From positions 1 through 64,000 of the forward strand of contig CAAEBM010000052.1 in the NCBI GenBank assembly GCA_900754115.1: a stretch of 64,000 nt of DNA. The letters run 5' to 3'. This stretch comes from Bacilli bacterium (GTDB lineage: Bacteria > Bacillota_I > Bacilli_A > RFN20 > CAG-631). Both the position numbers and the translations under genes were made by a program. Below the pieces are notes generated by a model. That model saw nothing but the letters and a program-made list of their open reading frames with translations, did not search any database and was not told where the DNA came from. Positions within the stretch are counted from its first letter, which is position 1. Each line of letters begins with the position of its first letter. Shown piece after piece: positions 18,615-26,152 of the stretch.

Positions 18615-19643
18615 ATGAAATATCCTGCTTATTTAGATAAAAATTCTGCGATTTATTTCATTGCCCCTTCTTATGGTTCTTCAAAAGACCCTTACTATTC
18701 TAGATTAAATAAATGTATAGAACTCTTTCAAAATAAAGGGTTTACTATTTTAAAAGGACCTAATATTTATTTATTACACAAAGAAGAAAGCAATACTCCT
18801 CTTCTTCGGGCAAAGGAATTTATGGAAGCCTATCAATCTTCTTGTTCTTTAATATGGTCCGTTGCTGGAGGGGAATTGATGACCCTCATATTACCTTATT
18901 TAGATCAAAATAAATTGATGCAAGCCACTCCAAAATGGTTTATGGGATATAGTGATAATACCATTTTAACTTATTTTTTAACGACTGCTTGTGATGTCTC
19001 TAGTCTTTATTCTTATCATCCTCATAGTTATGGTTTAATCAACTCCTGGCCTTCTTTTTTAAAGGATCCTTTTTTATTTTTGTTTAACAAAAAAAAGACT
19101 TTTTCTTCTTATGATAAATATGAAAAAAATTCTAAAAAAGAAGAAGGAGAAATATTTTATCCCTTTAACTTAACTGAACCCGTCTGTTGGAAAAATTTAG
19201 CAAAAAAACCTAAAGAGGTTTTTAAAGGACGATGTATTGGTGGATGTTTAGATGTATTGATTGCTTTTGCTGGAACTTGCTATGATCATACCTCTTCTTT
19301 TATTCATCGCTATCAACAGGATGGATTCATTTGGTATTTTGATATCTTTAGTTTATCTCCTGTTGCTTTATCTCTTGCCTTATTTAAGCTAAAAGCACTT
19401 GGCTGGTTTAAAAATGTCAATGGTTTTTTAATATCTAGAATCCCTGATTGGTCTTATTTTCCTTCTAGTGATTTAACTTATGAAGATGTTTTACACCAAC
19501 ATTTAGTTGAATATCACGTTCCCATTCTTTATGATTGTGATATTGGACATCTTCCTCCTACTATTCCTATGGTGAATGGAGCGCTAATGAAGGTAAAATA
19601 CAAAAATGCAAAAGCAACAATTGAATTTGATTTACAAGAATAA
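18615..19643 (+). CDS. S66 family peptidase (LD-carboxypeptidase / MccF-like)
   Basis: A 342-residue protein with the S66 fold signature: IYFIAPSYG at the start, SVAGGE at 82-87, the nucleophile elbow GYSD with Ser113, GGCLDVL near 209-215 and a C-terminal GHLPPT with His312. Where the family has a catalytic Glu on the strand before the hinge, this protein has Asp243 (WYFDIFS). The family cleaves LD-peptide bonds in muropeptides or detoxifies microcin C-like compounds. There is no signal peptide, so it is cytoplasmic. AAAGGAG lies before the ATG. Confidence 0.85.
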   Translation: MKYPAYLDKNSAIYFIAPSYGSSKDPYYSRLNKCIELFQNKGFTILKGPNIYLLHKEESNTPLLRAKEFMEAYQSSCSLIWSVAGGELMTLILPYLDQNKLMQATPKWFMGYSDNTILTYFLTTACDVSSLYSYHPHSYGLINSWPSFLKDPFLFLFNKKKTFSSYDKYEKNSKKEEGEIFYPFNLTEPVCWKNLAKKPKEVFKGRCIGGCLDVLIAFAGTCYDHTSSFIHRYQQDGFIWYFDIFSLSPVALSLALFKLKALGWFKNVNGFLISRIPDWSYFPSSDLTYEDVLHQHLVEYHVPILYDCDIGHLPPTIPMVNGALMKVKYKNAKATIEFDLQE

Positions 19644-19646
19644 AAG

Positions 19647-19914
19647 GGTTTTAAGGTAATTAGATTCGGTAGTAAGTATAAAATTAATAAAAAATGACCC
19701 AACGATAAGACATCGTTGGTACTTAAAAGTTTATTTTTTAAACTTTCATTTTGACTAAATTTGGCTAGCAATCCTTCGTACACAACAATTTGCCTTATTC
19801 CATTCCAAGATTTGTTTTGCCACTTTTTGGTCGTTCAAAAAAAGTACCTTTTGATACATCATAAACTGTTCCATTAAAAAAAAAGTTTAACTTTCAATCA
19901 TAAACTCTGATGTA
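19647..19914 (-). pseudogene. Decayed, internally deleted copy of the NADAR gene and its terminator
   Basis: This stretch repeats the region 21526-22076 in the same orientation. Bases 19647-19720 match 21526-21600 (downstream flank and terminator), about 19712-19808 match 21803-21900 (middle of the NADAR gene) and 19807-19914 match 21966-22076 (upstream part). Two internal blocks are missing. The first junction falls at CATCGTTGG, a word present at both ends of the missing block; the second falls at a shorter shared TTCCA. The encoded fragment still reads MYEGLLAKFSQNESLKNKLL before losing frame. It cannot make a working protein. Confidence 0.9.
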
Positions 19915-20139
19915 AATGATGATATTAAAGACTTAGAAGAAGCTTTATTAAATTATAATAATATCAATGGTGATGTAATAATATTTGAAGAGAAATTTAA
20001 ACGCTTTATTGATTCATTAACTGTTCTACCAGAAGTTGAATTAGATATAATCTTATTTTGTGTTTCTCAGGTGCTTCTAGATAAAAATAATGAAACTAGG
20101 GAAATAGATGTAACGATACAATTCAAGTTTGAAGTTTAA
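19909..20139 (+). pseudogene. 5'-truncated fragment of an unknown gene
   Basis: The plus strand is open for 76 codons (DVNDDIKDLEEALLNYNN ... VTIQFKFEV) to a TAA, with no start codon or ribosome site before it; the frame begins where the NADAR copy ends. The composition looks protein-coding (acidic helix, then a beta-rich end). I do not recognise it. It is probably the 3' remnant of a gene cut by the event that placed the NADAR copy here. Confidence 0.5.
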
Positions 20140-20156
20140 TGATAACCATTTTTTTG

Positions 20157-20199
20157 TTTCCCAAAAATGTAAAAAATTTGAATTTGGGAAATGAAGATG
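20157..20199 (+). repeat. Left hairpin repeat flanking the DUF4143 ATPase gene
   Basis: TTTCCCAAA (20157-20165) and TTTGGGAAA (20183-20191) form an inverted repeat, followed by TGAAGATG. A related copy in the same orientation lies at 21419-21466, after the gene. Confidence 0.6.
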
Positions 20200-20222
20200 C
20201 ATAATACTAATAGGTGAAAACT

Positions 20223-21413
20223 ATGAAACTAATCGACAGAAAAATGTATTTAAATAAAATGATTGATGTTATTGGTACTCCAGACATTAAAGTTATTACT
20301 GGTGTTAAAAGGAGTGGAAAATCTAAATTATTAGAATCATTTATTAATTATTTAATATCGTCAGATAAAGATTGCAATATCATCCATATTGATTTTAATT
20401 TAACCGATAACGAGAATTTATTAGAATATCATGCATTAGAAAAATTTATTGAATCTAAATATGTTAAAAATGTAAACAACTATATTTTGATTGATGAAGT
20501 TCAAATGTGTGAGAACTTTGAAAAAGCAATAAATAGTCTTCATGCAAAGGAAAAATATGATATTTATATAACTGGTTCAAATGCATTTCTATTAAGTTCT
20601 GATTTAGCAACGCTTTTTACAGGTAGAAATTTTGAAATAAAAGTTTATCCGTTTTCTTTTAAAGAATATTTTGAATATTATAATTTAAATGATCAATATG
20701 TTGCTTTTGATAGTTATATTAAAGAAGGCGGTATGGCTGGTTCATATCTTTATAAAAACATTGATGATAAATTAGATTACATAAAAAATGTTTATGAAAC
20801 TTTAATTGTTAGAGATATAAAGGATAAATATAGAATTAAATATCCTGTTTTATTAGATAAAATTACTAATTATTTAATTGATAATATTTCTAATCTTACT
20901 TCAACTAGAAAAATAGCAGATGTTTTAACAAATAATAAAGAAAATATTAATCATAAAACTGTTGGAAAATATATTGAATATTTATGTAATGCTTTTGCTT
21001 TTTATAAATTTAAAAGATACGATATCAATGGAAAAAAATATTTAGCATCTTCAGATAAATATTACTTAGTTGATCATTCCTTTAAATATGCTAAACTGGG
21101 TACTAAAAATATGGATTATGGAAGAATCTTAGAAAATATAGTAGCTATGGAATTGTTAAGAAGAGGATATGAAGTATATGTTGGTGTTTTGTATAAAAAA
21201 GAAATTGATTTTGTTGCAATAAAAAGAAATGAAAAATTTTATATTCAAGTTTCTGATAATATTTCAAATCAAGAAACTTTCGACAGAGAAGTTTCATCGC
21301 TTTTAAAAATTAAAGATGCATATCCTAAAATTTTAATTTCTAAAACTAGAAATGAAGAATATCAATATGAGGGTGTTAAAATAATAGATATTGCTGATTG
21401 GTTATTAAAATGA
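20223..21413 (+). CDS. AAA ATPase with C-terminal DUF4143 domain
   Basis: A 396-residue protein from the ATG at 20223 (AGGTGA eight bases upstream; a GTG at 20214 overlaps that site). It has an N-terminal P-loop with GVKRSGKSKLL, Walker B ILIDEVQM and sensor ITGSNAFLL. A middle winged-helix-like region is followed by a DUF4143 domain with GRILENIVAMELLRRGYEV, EIDFVA and YIQVSD, which resembles a PD-(D/E)xK nuclease fold with Gln in place of the usual last acid. The family is large, often multicopy and poorly characterised. The gene stands alone between two matching hairpin repeats and two copies of NADAR-locus DNA, so it looks inserted. Confidence 0.88.
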   Translation: MKLIDRKMYLNKMIDVIGTPDIKVITGVKRSGKSKLLESFINYLISSDKDCNIIHIDFNLTDNENLLEYHALEKFIESKYVKNVNNYILIDEVQMCENFEKAINSLHAKEKYDIYITGSNAFLLSSDLATLFTGRNFEIKVYPFSFKEYFEYYNLNDQYVAFDSYIKEGGMAGSYLYKNIDDKLDYIKNVYETLIVRDIKDKYRIKYPVLLDKITNYLIDNISNLTSTRKIADVLTNNKENINHKTVGKYIEYLCNAFAFYKFKRYDINGKKYLASSDKYYLVDHSFKYAKLGTKNMDYGRILENIVAMELLRRGYEVYVGVLYKKEIDFVAIKRNEKFYIQVSDNISNQETFDREVSSLLKIKDAYPKILISKTRNEEYQYEGVKIIDIADWLLK

Positions 21414-21418
21414 TTCTA

Positions 21419-21466
21419 TTTCCCAAAAAAGCTAAAATTACTTCATTGGGAAATGAAAACAGATGA
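21419..21466 (+). repeat. Right hairpin repeat flanking the DUF4143 ATPase gene
   Basis: TTTCCCAA (21419-21426) and TTGGGAAA (21446-21453) pair, followed by TGAAAACAGATG. It matches the left copy in arms, spacing and following bases and begins just after the gene's stop. It could also serve as a terminator, but no T-run follows. Confidence 0.6.
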
Positions 21467-21570
21467 TGATTAAGTTAAAAATTCGAAAAATAGTCTTATT
21501 TCACTGACTTAACTGAGTTCATGCAGGTTTTAGGGTAATTAGACTCGGTAGTAAGTATAAAATTAATAAA

Positions 21571-21605
21571 AAATGTCCCAATGATTAGACATCGTTGGGT
21601 CATTT
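21571..21605 (-). terminator. Terminator of the DUF3990-NADAR operon
   Basis: On the minus strand ATGACCCAACGAT pairs with ATCATTGGGACAT around GTCTA, followed by TTTTTTATT. A decayed copy with the same T-run lies at 19690-19720. Confidence 0.8.
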
Positions 21606-21654
21606 TATTTTTATATAGGAAAACCATATTTTTATTTGATGATGCTTCTAAAAA

Positions 21655-22134
21655 TTACACTTTTAATTTATCTCTTACTTTCATGAGTGTGTAACCCAAT
21701 AAATTTTGTCCTTTCCATTTTTCTTTACTTAATCTATCAGGATTAGTGATGGATAAACCGTTTCCCCATATTTTATCACTGATAGAACATTCAACTAAAA
21801 GCGCATCGTTGGTACTTAAAAGTTTATTTTTTAAACTTTCATTTTGACTAAATTTAGCTAACAATCCTTCATACACAATAATTTGCCTTATTCCATTCCA
21901 ATCTATCTCATTGTATCCGGCAACTTGTCTTCCAAGTGCTTTAATTATAGATGGGTCATTTGTTTCCATGATTTGTTTTGCCACTTTTTGATCATTAAAA
22001 AAAAGTGCCTTTTGATACATCATAAACTGTTCCATAGAAGAAAAAGTTTTACCTTCAATCATAAATTCTGATGTATACCAATTACTTAAATATTCGTTTT
22101 CATCGGTCAAATTATGGAAACAAACGATATTCAT
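21655..22134 (-). CDS. NADAR family N-glycosidase (YbiA-like)
   Basis: A 159-residue single-domain NADAR protein. It shows the family blocks LSNWYTSEF, then SSMEQFMMYQKA, then NGIRQIIVYEGLLAKFSQN, then LLSTNDALLVE and SDKIWGNG. NADAR enzymes cleave N-glycosidic bonds in riboflavin intermediates, and some members remove ADP-ribose from guanine bases of nucleic acids. It is the last gene of the operon; its ATG overlaps the stop of the previous gene as ATGA. Because an ADP-ribosyltransferase-like protein is encoded two genes upstream, I infer an eraser or antitoxin role. Confidence 0.9.
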   Translation of the reverse strand: MNIVCFHNLTDENEYLSNWYTSEFMIEGKTFSSMEQFMMYQKALFFNDQKVAKQIMETNDPSIIKALGRQVAGYNEIDWNGIRQIIVYEGLLAKFSQNESLKNKLLSTNDALLVECSISDKIWGNGLSITNPDRLSKEKWKGQNLLGYTLMKVRDKLKV

Positions 22135-22550
22135 TGTTCTTCACCTACTTTTTTGACTGCCAATTCAAGTTCTAAATCATGAAGTCCATAATATGCCTTC
22201 ATTAAAAAGTCTAGTGGTACTTTTTTGATGACTTCAGAACTTGGAAGATTGTAATACCATTGGTAGTAAGCATAAAATTCTCCAATCCAATCTGGCATAA
22301 ATCCTTCGATGTTTTTTCCGTTTTTTAATTCATATTTGTCATTTTCTAAAAAATAATTCCAAAGTTCTTTTGCGTTCATGGTATTAACGTATGCTTGTGA
22401 TTCATCAATCCATTTTCTTGTTTTACTTGTCATATAGGCTTGGATAAAGTCCATTGTATCTTTATCAGGAAAGGTTTGGGCTACGAAATCAAACAATTTT
22501 CCTTGATTTTCAACGACTTCTTCTAAATACAATTCGGAATATGCTCTCAT
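22131..22550 (-). CDS. Companion protein of DUF3990, function unknown
   Basis: A 139-residue, mostly helical, acidic protein from the ATG at 22550 (GGAG site within the end of the preceding gene; an in-frame GTG at 22559 is less likely). It begins MRAYSELYLEEVVENQGKL and carries WIGEFYAYYQWYYNLPSSEV and a final YGLHDLELE. From memory this layout recurs beside DUF3990 genes in gut Bacillota, but I know of no assigned function. Position and tight coupling on both sides suggest a chaperone, antitoxin or specificity factor. Confidence 0.75.
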   Translation of the reverse strand: MRAYSELYLEEVVENQGKLFDFVAQTFPDKDTMDFIQAYMTSKTRKWIDESQAYVNTMNAKELWNYFLENDKYELKNGKNIEGFMPDWIGEFYAYYQWYYNLPSSEVIKKVPLDFLMKAYYGLHDLELELAVKKVGEEQ

Positions 22551-22555
22551 CAATA

Positions 22556-23209
22556 TCACTCCTTAAAAAGTGTACTAAACACTTTTGTTACTTTATTGGC
22601 ATCAAAATTAACTAACTCTTTCATCTTTTTTCTTGCTATAATATCTCGATCATTGTATTTCTCGTTAAATTCAGCATAATCAACGGCAAATAATTCATTT
22701 TCGATTTCTTTTAGTTTTGAAAAAGCCAATTCTGACTTTAAACAATATTGAATTCCTAACCCTCCTAAAGATAACAGTTCTTCAAGAATATCGACATCAA
22801 TATTATCTTTTACAAATTCTTTTGCAATATAAAAGTATGAAGCGTTTGCTCTCCATCCTTTAATGACATCATACTTTGAAGTATCTATTCCATATTTGTC
22901 TATAAATTTTTTAGCTAACATTCGATATCTTTTGGTATCCGAAGCATCTCTATGTTTCATCAACTCAGCAAGCCATGCTAAAACACTTTCTTTTTGAAAA
23001 TCAAGAATTTTAAGTCCATCGGTATCTAATTCATACTTATGAACCCAACCATTTGTAGCATCTGGTTTACAAACTGCCCATTCTTTAGCAAGTTCACTGT
23101 TGTTTGTTAAATAAAATCCTCGTCCATAGTCATGTTTGTCATCACCATATCCATAAGTCGGCACTACTTTTTTGTTACATGTACCATGAAATAGTATTAA
23201 TTTTGCCAT
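22556..23209 (-). CDS. DUF3990 protein, ADP-ribosyltransferase-like
   Basis: A 217-residue protein with the DUF3990 pattern: ILFHGT at 5-10 (His8), DYGRGFYLTNNSELAKEWA from residue 27 (Tyr33), YDVIKGWRANASYFYIA near 113-129 and GIQYCLKSELAFSKL near 152-166 (Gln154). The order His, Tyr and a late polar residue is that of the ADP-ribosyltransferase fold, with NAD as substrate; the target is unknown. GGAGG precedes the ATG. It opens a three-gene operon ending in a NADAR hydrolase. Family membership is fairly sure; catalytic activity is inferred. Confidence 0.83.
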   Translation of the reverse strand: MAKLILFHGTCNKKVVPTYGYGDDKHDYGRGFYLTNNSELAKEWAVCKPDATNGWVHKYELDTDGLKILDFQKESVLAWLAELMKHRDASDTKRYRMLAKKFIDKYGIDTSKYDVIKGWRANASYFYIAKEFVKDNIDVDILEELLSLGGLGIQYCLKSELAFSKLKEIENELFAVDYAEFNEKYNDRDIIARKKMKELVNFDANKVTKVFSTLFKE

Positions 23210-23440
23210 TGGTTTGTGCCTCCTTAAATAATGATTTTTTATAGTGATTTTTATTTTTTAGTGAAATATGAAAGTTACTTATTTCATAATCTAAATCAAT
23301 TTTTTACTTGTATCTTATAAGTATCCAGTTTGAATTTTAACTTCATTAGTATTTTACACTACGGCATAAAAAAAAGCAACAATCTAACCATAATGATGCT
23401 TTGGATTGAAAAAATTTTTTTATAAAACCATATTAGTCAA

Positions 23441-23491
23441 AAAAGGCTATCCAGCCACCTACTTTTCAAAAGTTAGGTTTTTGGACAGCCC
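23441..23491 (-). terminator. Terminator of secDF
   Basis: GGCTGTCCA pairs with TGGATAGCC across a long loop that contains a second small stem, followed by TTTTTTGAC on the minus strand. It starts six bases after the secDF stop. Confidence 0.75.
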
Positions 23492-23496
23492 TTTTA

Positions 23497-25926
23497 TTAG
23501 TCATTAATTCCTGGAATTGTTAATTCTTCTAATTCATTGCTTTGTTTTTTCTCTTTTTTAGGTTTAGATGATTTTTCTTTAATGCGAATGACATGTTTTC
23601 TTTCAAGGAATAACCATACACGAGGAGTGATAAAGGTAACTGTCACAACACTAGAAAGAAGTCCTAAAATAAGTGCAATGCTGAAATTAAAAGTAGCTGA
23701 AGTGCCAATAATGAGTAAAACAAATACAGGAAGGAAAGTCGAAATCGTAACTAAACTTGTTCGATTGAAAGTAGCCGTCAAAGAACGATTGACAATTTCA
23801 AAGCGATCATTTTGATTGATTTTTCCATGATTTGTTTCTTTGCATAATTCTCTAATGCGATCAAATAAAACAAGAGTGTGATTCATCGTAAACATCATAA
23901 TTGCCAAAGCAGCAGCCACAAATGCCACATTCATCTCAATTCTAAAGATTGCAAAAATTGCAAAAGTTACTAATAAATCACTAATTAATGCATAAATAAC
24001 TGCTAAAGAATAAGTGTAGCGGAATCGAATCAAAATATAGATAGCCATGACAACAATAGCAATGCCTAATGACAATAAAGCATTTAATACTGTTGATTGT
24101 GCAGTTAATGGAGAAGACATACTAGAAGAAATAAAGACGTATTCTTCATAATTAATTGTACTATCTAAATCTAAATCCAAAATCAAATCTTCTTCAACAT
24201 TTTCTAATTGTCTAAAGTATTCTTTATATTCAATTTTAATATCTAAACATTGAACTTCTGTTTTAGATGTACTATCAGTATAAGTTTCAACATGAACTTT
24301 ATTTGGTTTATTAAATTCACCATATAAATCAACAAAATAATCTTTAACCGAATCTACAGTGATGTCTCCATCTTCATTTTCTAGTTTTGATAATCCTTCG
24401 AAACGATCATAATTTTCAATCGTTACCACAACATTGCCACTTTGAGCAAAATCGGTTCCAAAATTAAATACTTTATGCGTCGTTAAACCAAATATTAACA
24501 TAAAGATTGCACCAATACCAAGAAGACTACCTACACTGATAAATGCTTTTTTAGCATGTTTCATATAATTGAAATCTGCCGTTTTACCAAAATAAGTTTG
24601 TGTTTGTCCTTTAGTAATATCAGGAATCAGATTTTCTTTGACTCCAAACAAAGATTTTCTTGTATCAAGAATACCGGATTTTACAAATAACTTTAACATT
24701 AAACGAACAATTAAATACATTATAATTAAGACAAAGATAATGGAAATAATCAAAGTTAAAGCAAAGTTTCTCACTAACTGTTTTCCAAAAAAGTACAAAA
24801 CCATTGAAGCTAACAATAAAGTGATATTAGTATCTAAGATAGAAGAATTTGATTTTTTACATCCTTCTTCATAGGCTGATTTTACGCTTCGACCTTTATA
24901 TAATTCATCTTTAATTCTTTCAAAGATAATAGTAGTCGAGTTAATAGCTAATCCAATTGCTACAACTAAAGCAGCAATGGTTCCAATACTAAATTCAAGG
25001 GATAATAAATTAAAGGTAAATAAAATAGCGACAGAATAAACTAACAAGGTAAGACTTGCAATAACTCCTGGAATTTTATAAAAGATAATCATGCAAGCAA
25101 TAATTAAAATTAAGCCTACAAGTCCTGCAATCACAACACGATTAAATGCAGTTTCTCCAAAAGAACCATTAACCCGTACCGTGTTGATTCTTTCTAATTG
25201 GAATTGCAATGTTCCTGCATCCATTAATTGTTGGAATTGATTGGCTTCTTCTTCTGTAAAATCACCGACATAAGGAACAGCAGCATCAGAAACAGCAGCA
25301 TCAATTGATGTATTTAAAATTAATTTTTTTGCTGCACGTTGTGATTCTTCTGGATATTGACTAGCGTTATTGTAATAAAAATAATCACTCCGTCCATCTT
25401 CTGTTCCATCATTATAATCAATCCAAGCCATCATGTTTTGTCCTGATAATCCACCCGTTACTTCACTAAAAGTTTCGGTATCATCAATATTAAACATCAC
25501 GACTGATTGTCCTTGTGCATAACTGAAAAGAACTCCATTTTCTTCTTTTAAAACACTACCATCCATGATTACATGTCCACTTTGATCTGTAAAGGTAATC
25601 GTGGCATCCATTTCTAATAAAGTAGTTAAATCAATCAAATCATTCGTACTGACAGCAACACGAACAAATTCATCATTTTCTCCTTCAACACGTAATTCTG
25701 GATCATTTATTCCTGCAAAACCCACCCGAGCAGCAAGTACTTCAGCAGCATCTTTGGATGTTTGCTTTGAACTATTTCCGTTTTGATCTTTTATTTCGTA
25801 AACAATTTCGTATCCTCCATCAAATTCAAACCCTAATTGAGGATTATCAACAATTGATGGAACTCCAAAAAACACGATTGCAAGCAAAGTTGCTGCCATT
25901 GAAAGAAAAGATAAAATTTTTCGCAT
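23497..25926 (-). CDS. secDF: Protein translocase SecDF fusion
   Basis: An 809-residue fusion. The SecD half has the first membrane helix at 5-23, the FEFDGGYEIVYEI strand, a large P1 domain and five membrane helices near 260-420. The SecF half begins near 460 with a helix and FGTDFAQSGNVVV, then a second external domain and helices near 620-770 ending in TFITPRVWLF. SecDF uses proton motive force to help complete protein export by SecYEG. The charged tail ends in ELTIPGIND. The gene stands alone with its own terminator, divergent from the spoVB-like gene, as neighbours in Bacillus also are. Confidence 0.96.
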   Translation of the reverse strand: MRKILSFLSMAATLLAIVFFGVPSIVDNPQLGFEFDGGYEIVYEIKDQNGNSSKQTSKDAAEVLAARVGFAGINDPELRVEGENDEFVRVAVSTNDLIDLTTLLEMDATITFTDQSGHVIMDGSVLKEENGVLFSYAQGQSVVMFNIDDTETFSEVTGGLSGQNMMAWIDYNDGTEDGRSDYFYYNNASQYPEESQRAAKKLILNTSIDAAVSDAAVPYVGDFTEEEANQFQQLMDAGTLQFQLERINTVRVNGSFGETAFNRVVIAGLVGLILIIACMIIFYKIPGVIASLTLLVYSVAILFTFNLLSLEFSIGTIAALVVAIGLAINSTTIIFERIKDELYKGRSVKSAYEEGCKKSNSSILDTNITLLLASMVLYFFGKQLVRNFALTLIISIIFVLIIMYLIVRLMLKLFVKSGILDTRKSLFGVKENLIPDITKGQTQTYFGKTADFNYMKHAKKAFISVGSLLGIGAIFMLIFGLTTHKVFNFGTDFAQSGNVVVTIENYDRFEGLSKLENEDGDITVDSVKDYFVDLYGEFNKPNKVHVETYTDSTSKTEVQCLDIKIEYKEYFRQLENVEEDLILDLDLDSTINYEEYVFISSSMSSPLTAQSTVLNALLSLGIAIVVMAIYILIRFRYTYSLAVIYALISDLLVTFAIFAIFRIEMNVAFVAAALAIMMFTMNHTLVLFDRIRELCKETNHGKINQNDRFEIVNRSLTATFNRTSLVTISTFLPVFVLLIIGTSATFNFSIALILGLLSSVVTVTFITPRVWLFLERKHVIRIKEKSSKPKKEKKQSNELEELTIPGIND

Positions 25927-26152
25927 AAGGTTTCCCCCTTTATAACATTTTTTATATTAAATGACCATGTTTTTATATTATTATATAAAAATATAAATAC
26001 ACTGCCTATATACTTTACCACTTCTAGACTTTTTTTTCAATAAAAAAGATTGCAGAACATCAGGATTTTGTTTTTTTTGAAATCTTTGCCCCCTTTTTAT
26101 CATGATTAAAATAAATCGTTCATACACTGAATAGAAAGAATGGTGGCAAACG

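Noticed and set aside
23340..23440. Hairpin-like CAATCTAA/TTGGATTG segment between the DUF3990 gene and the secDF terminator
   Set aside because: The stem is short with a mismatch and a long loop, and its position does not fit a needed terminator in either direction.
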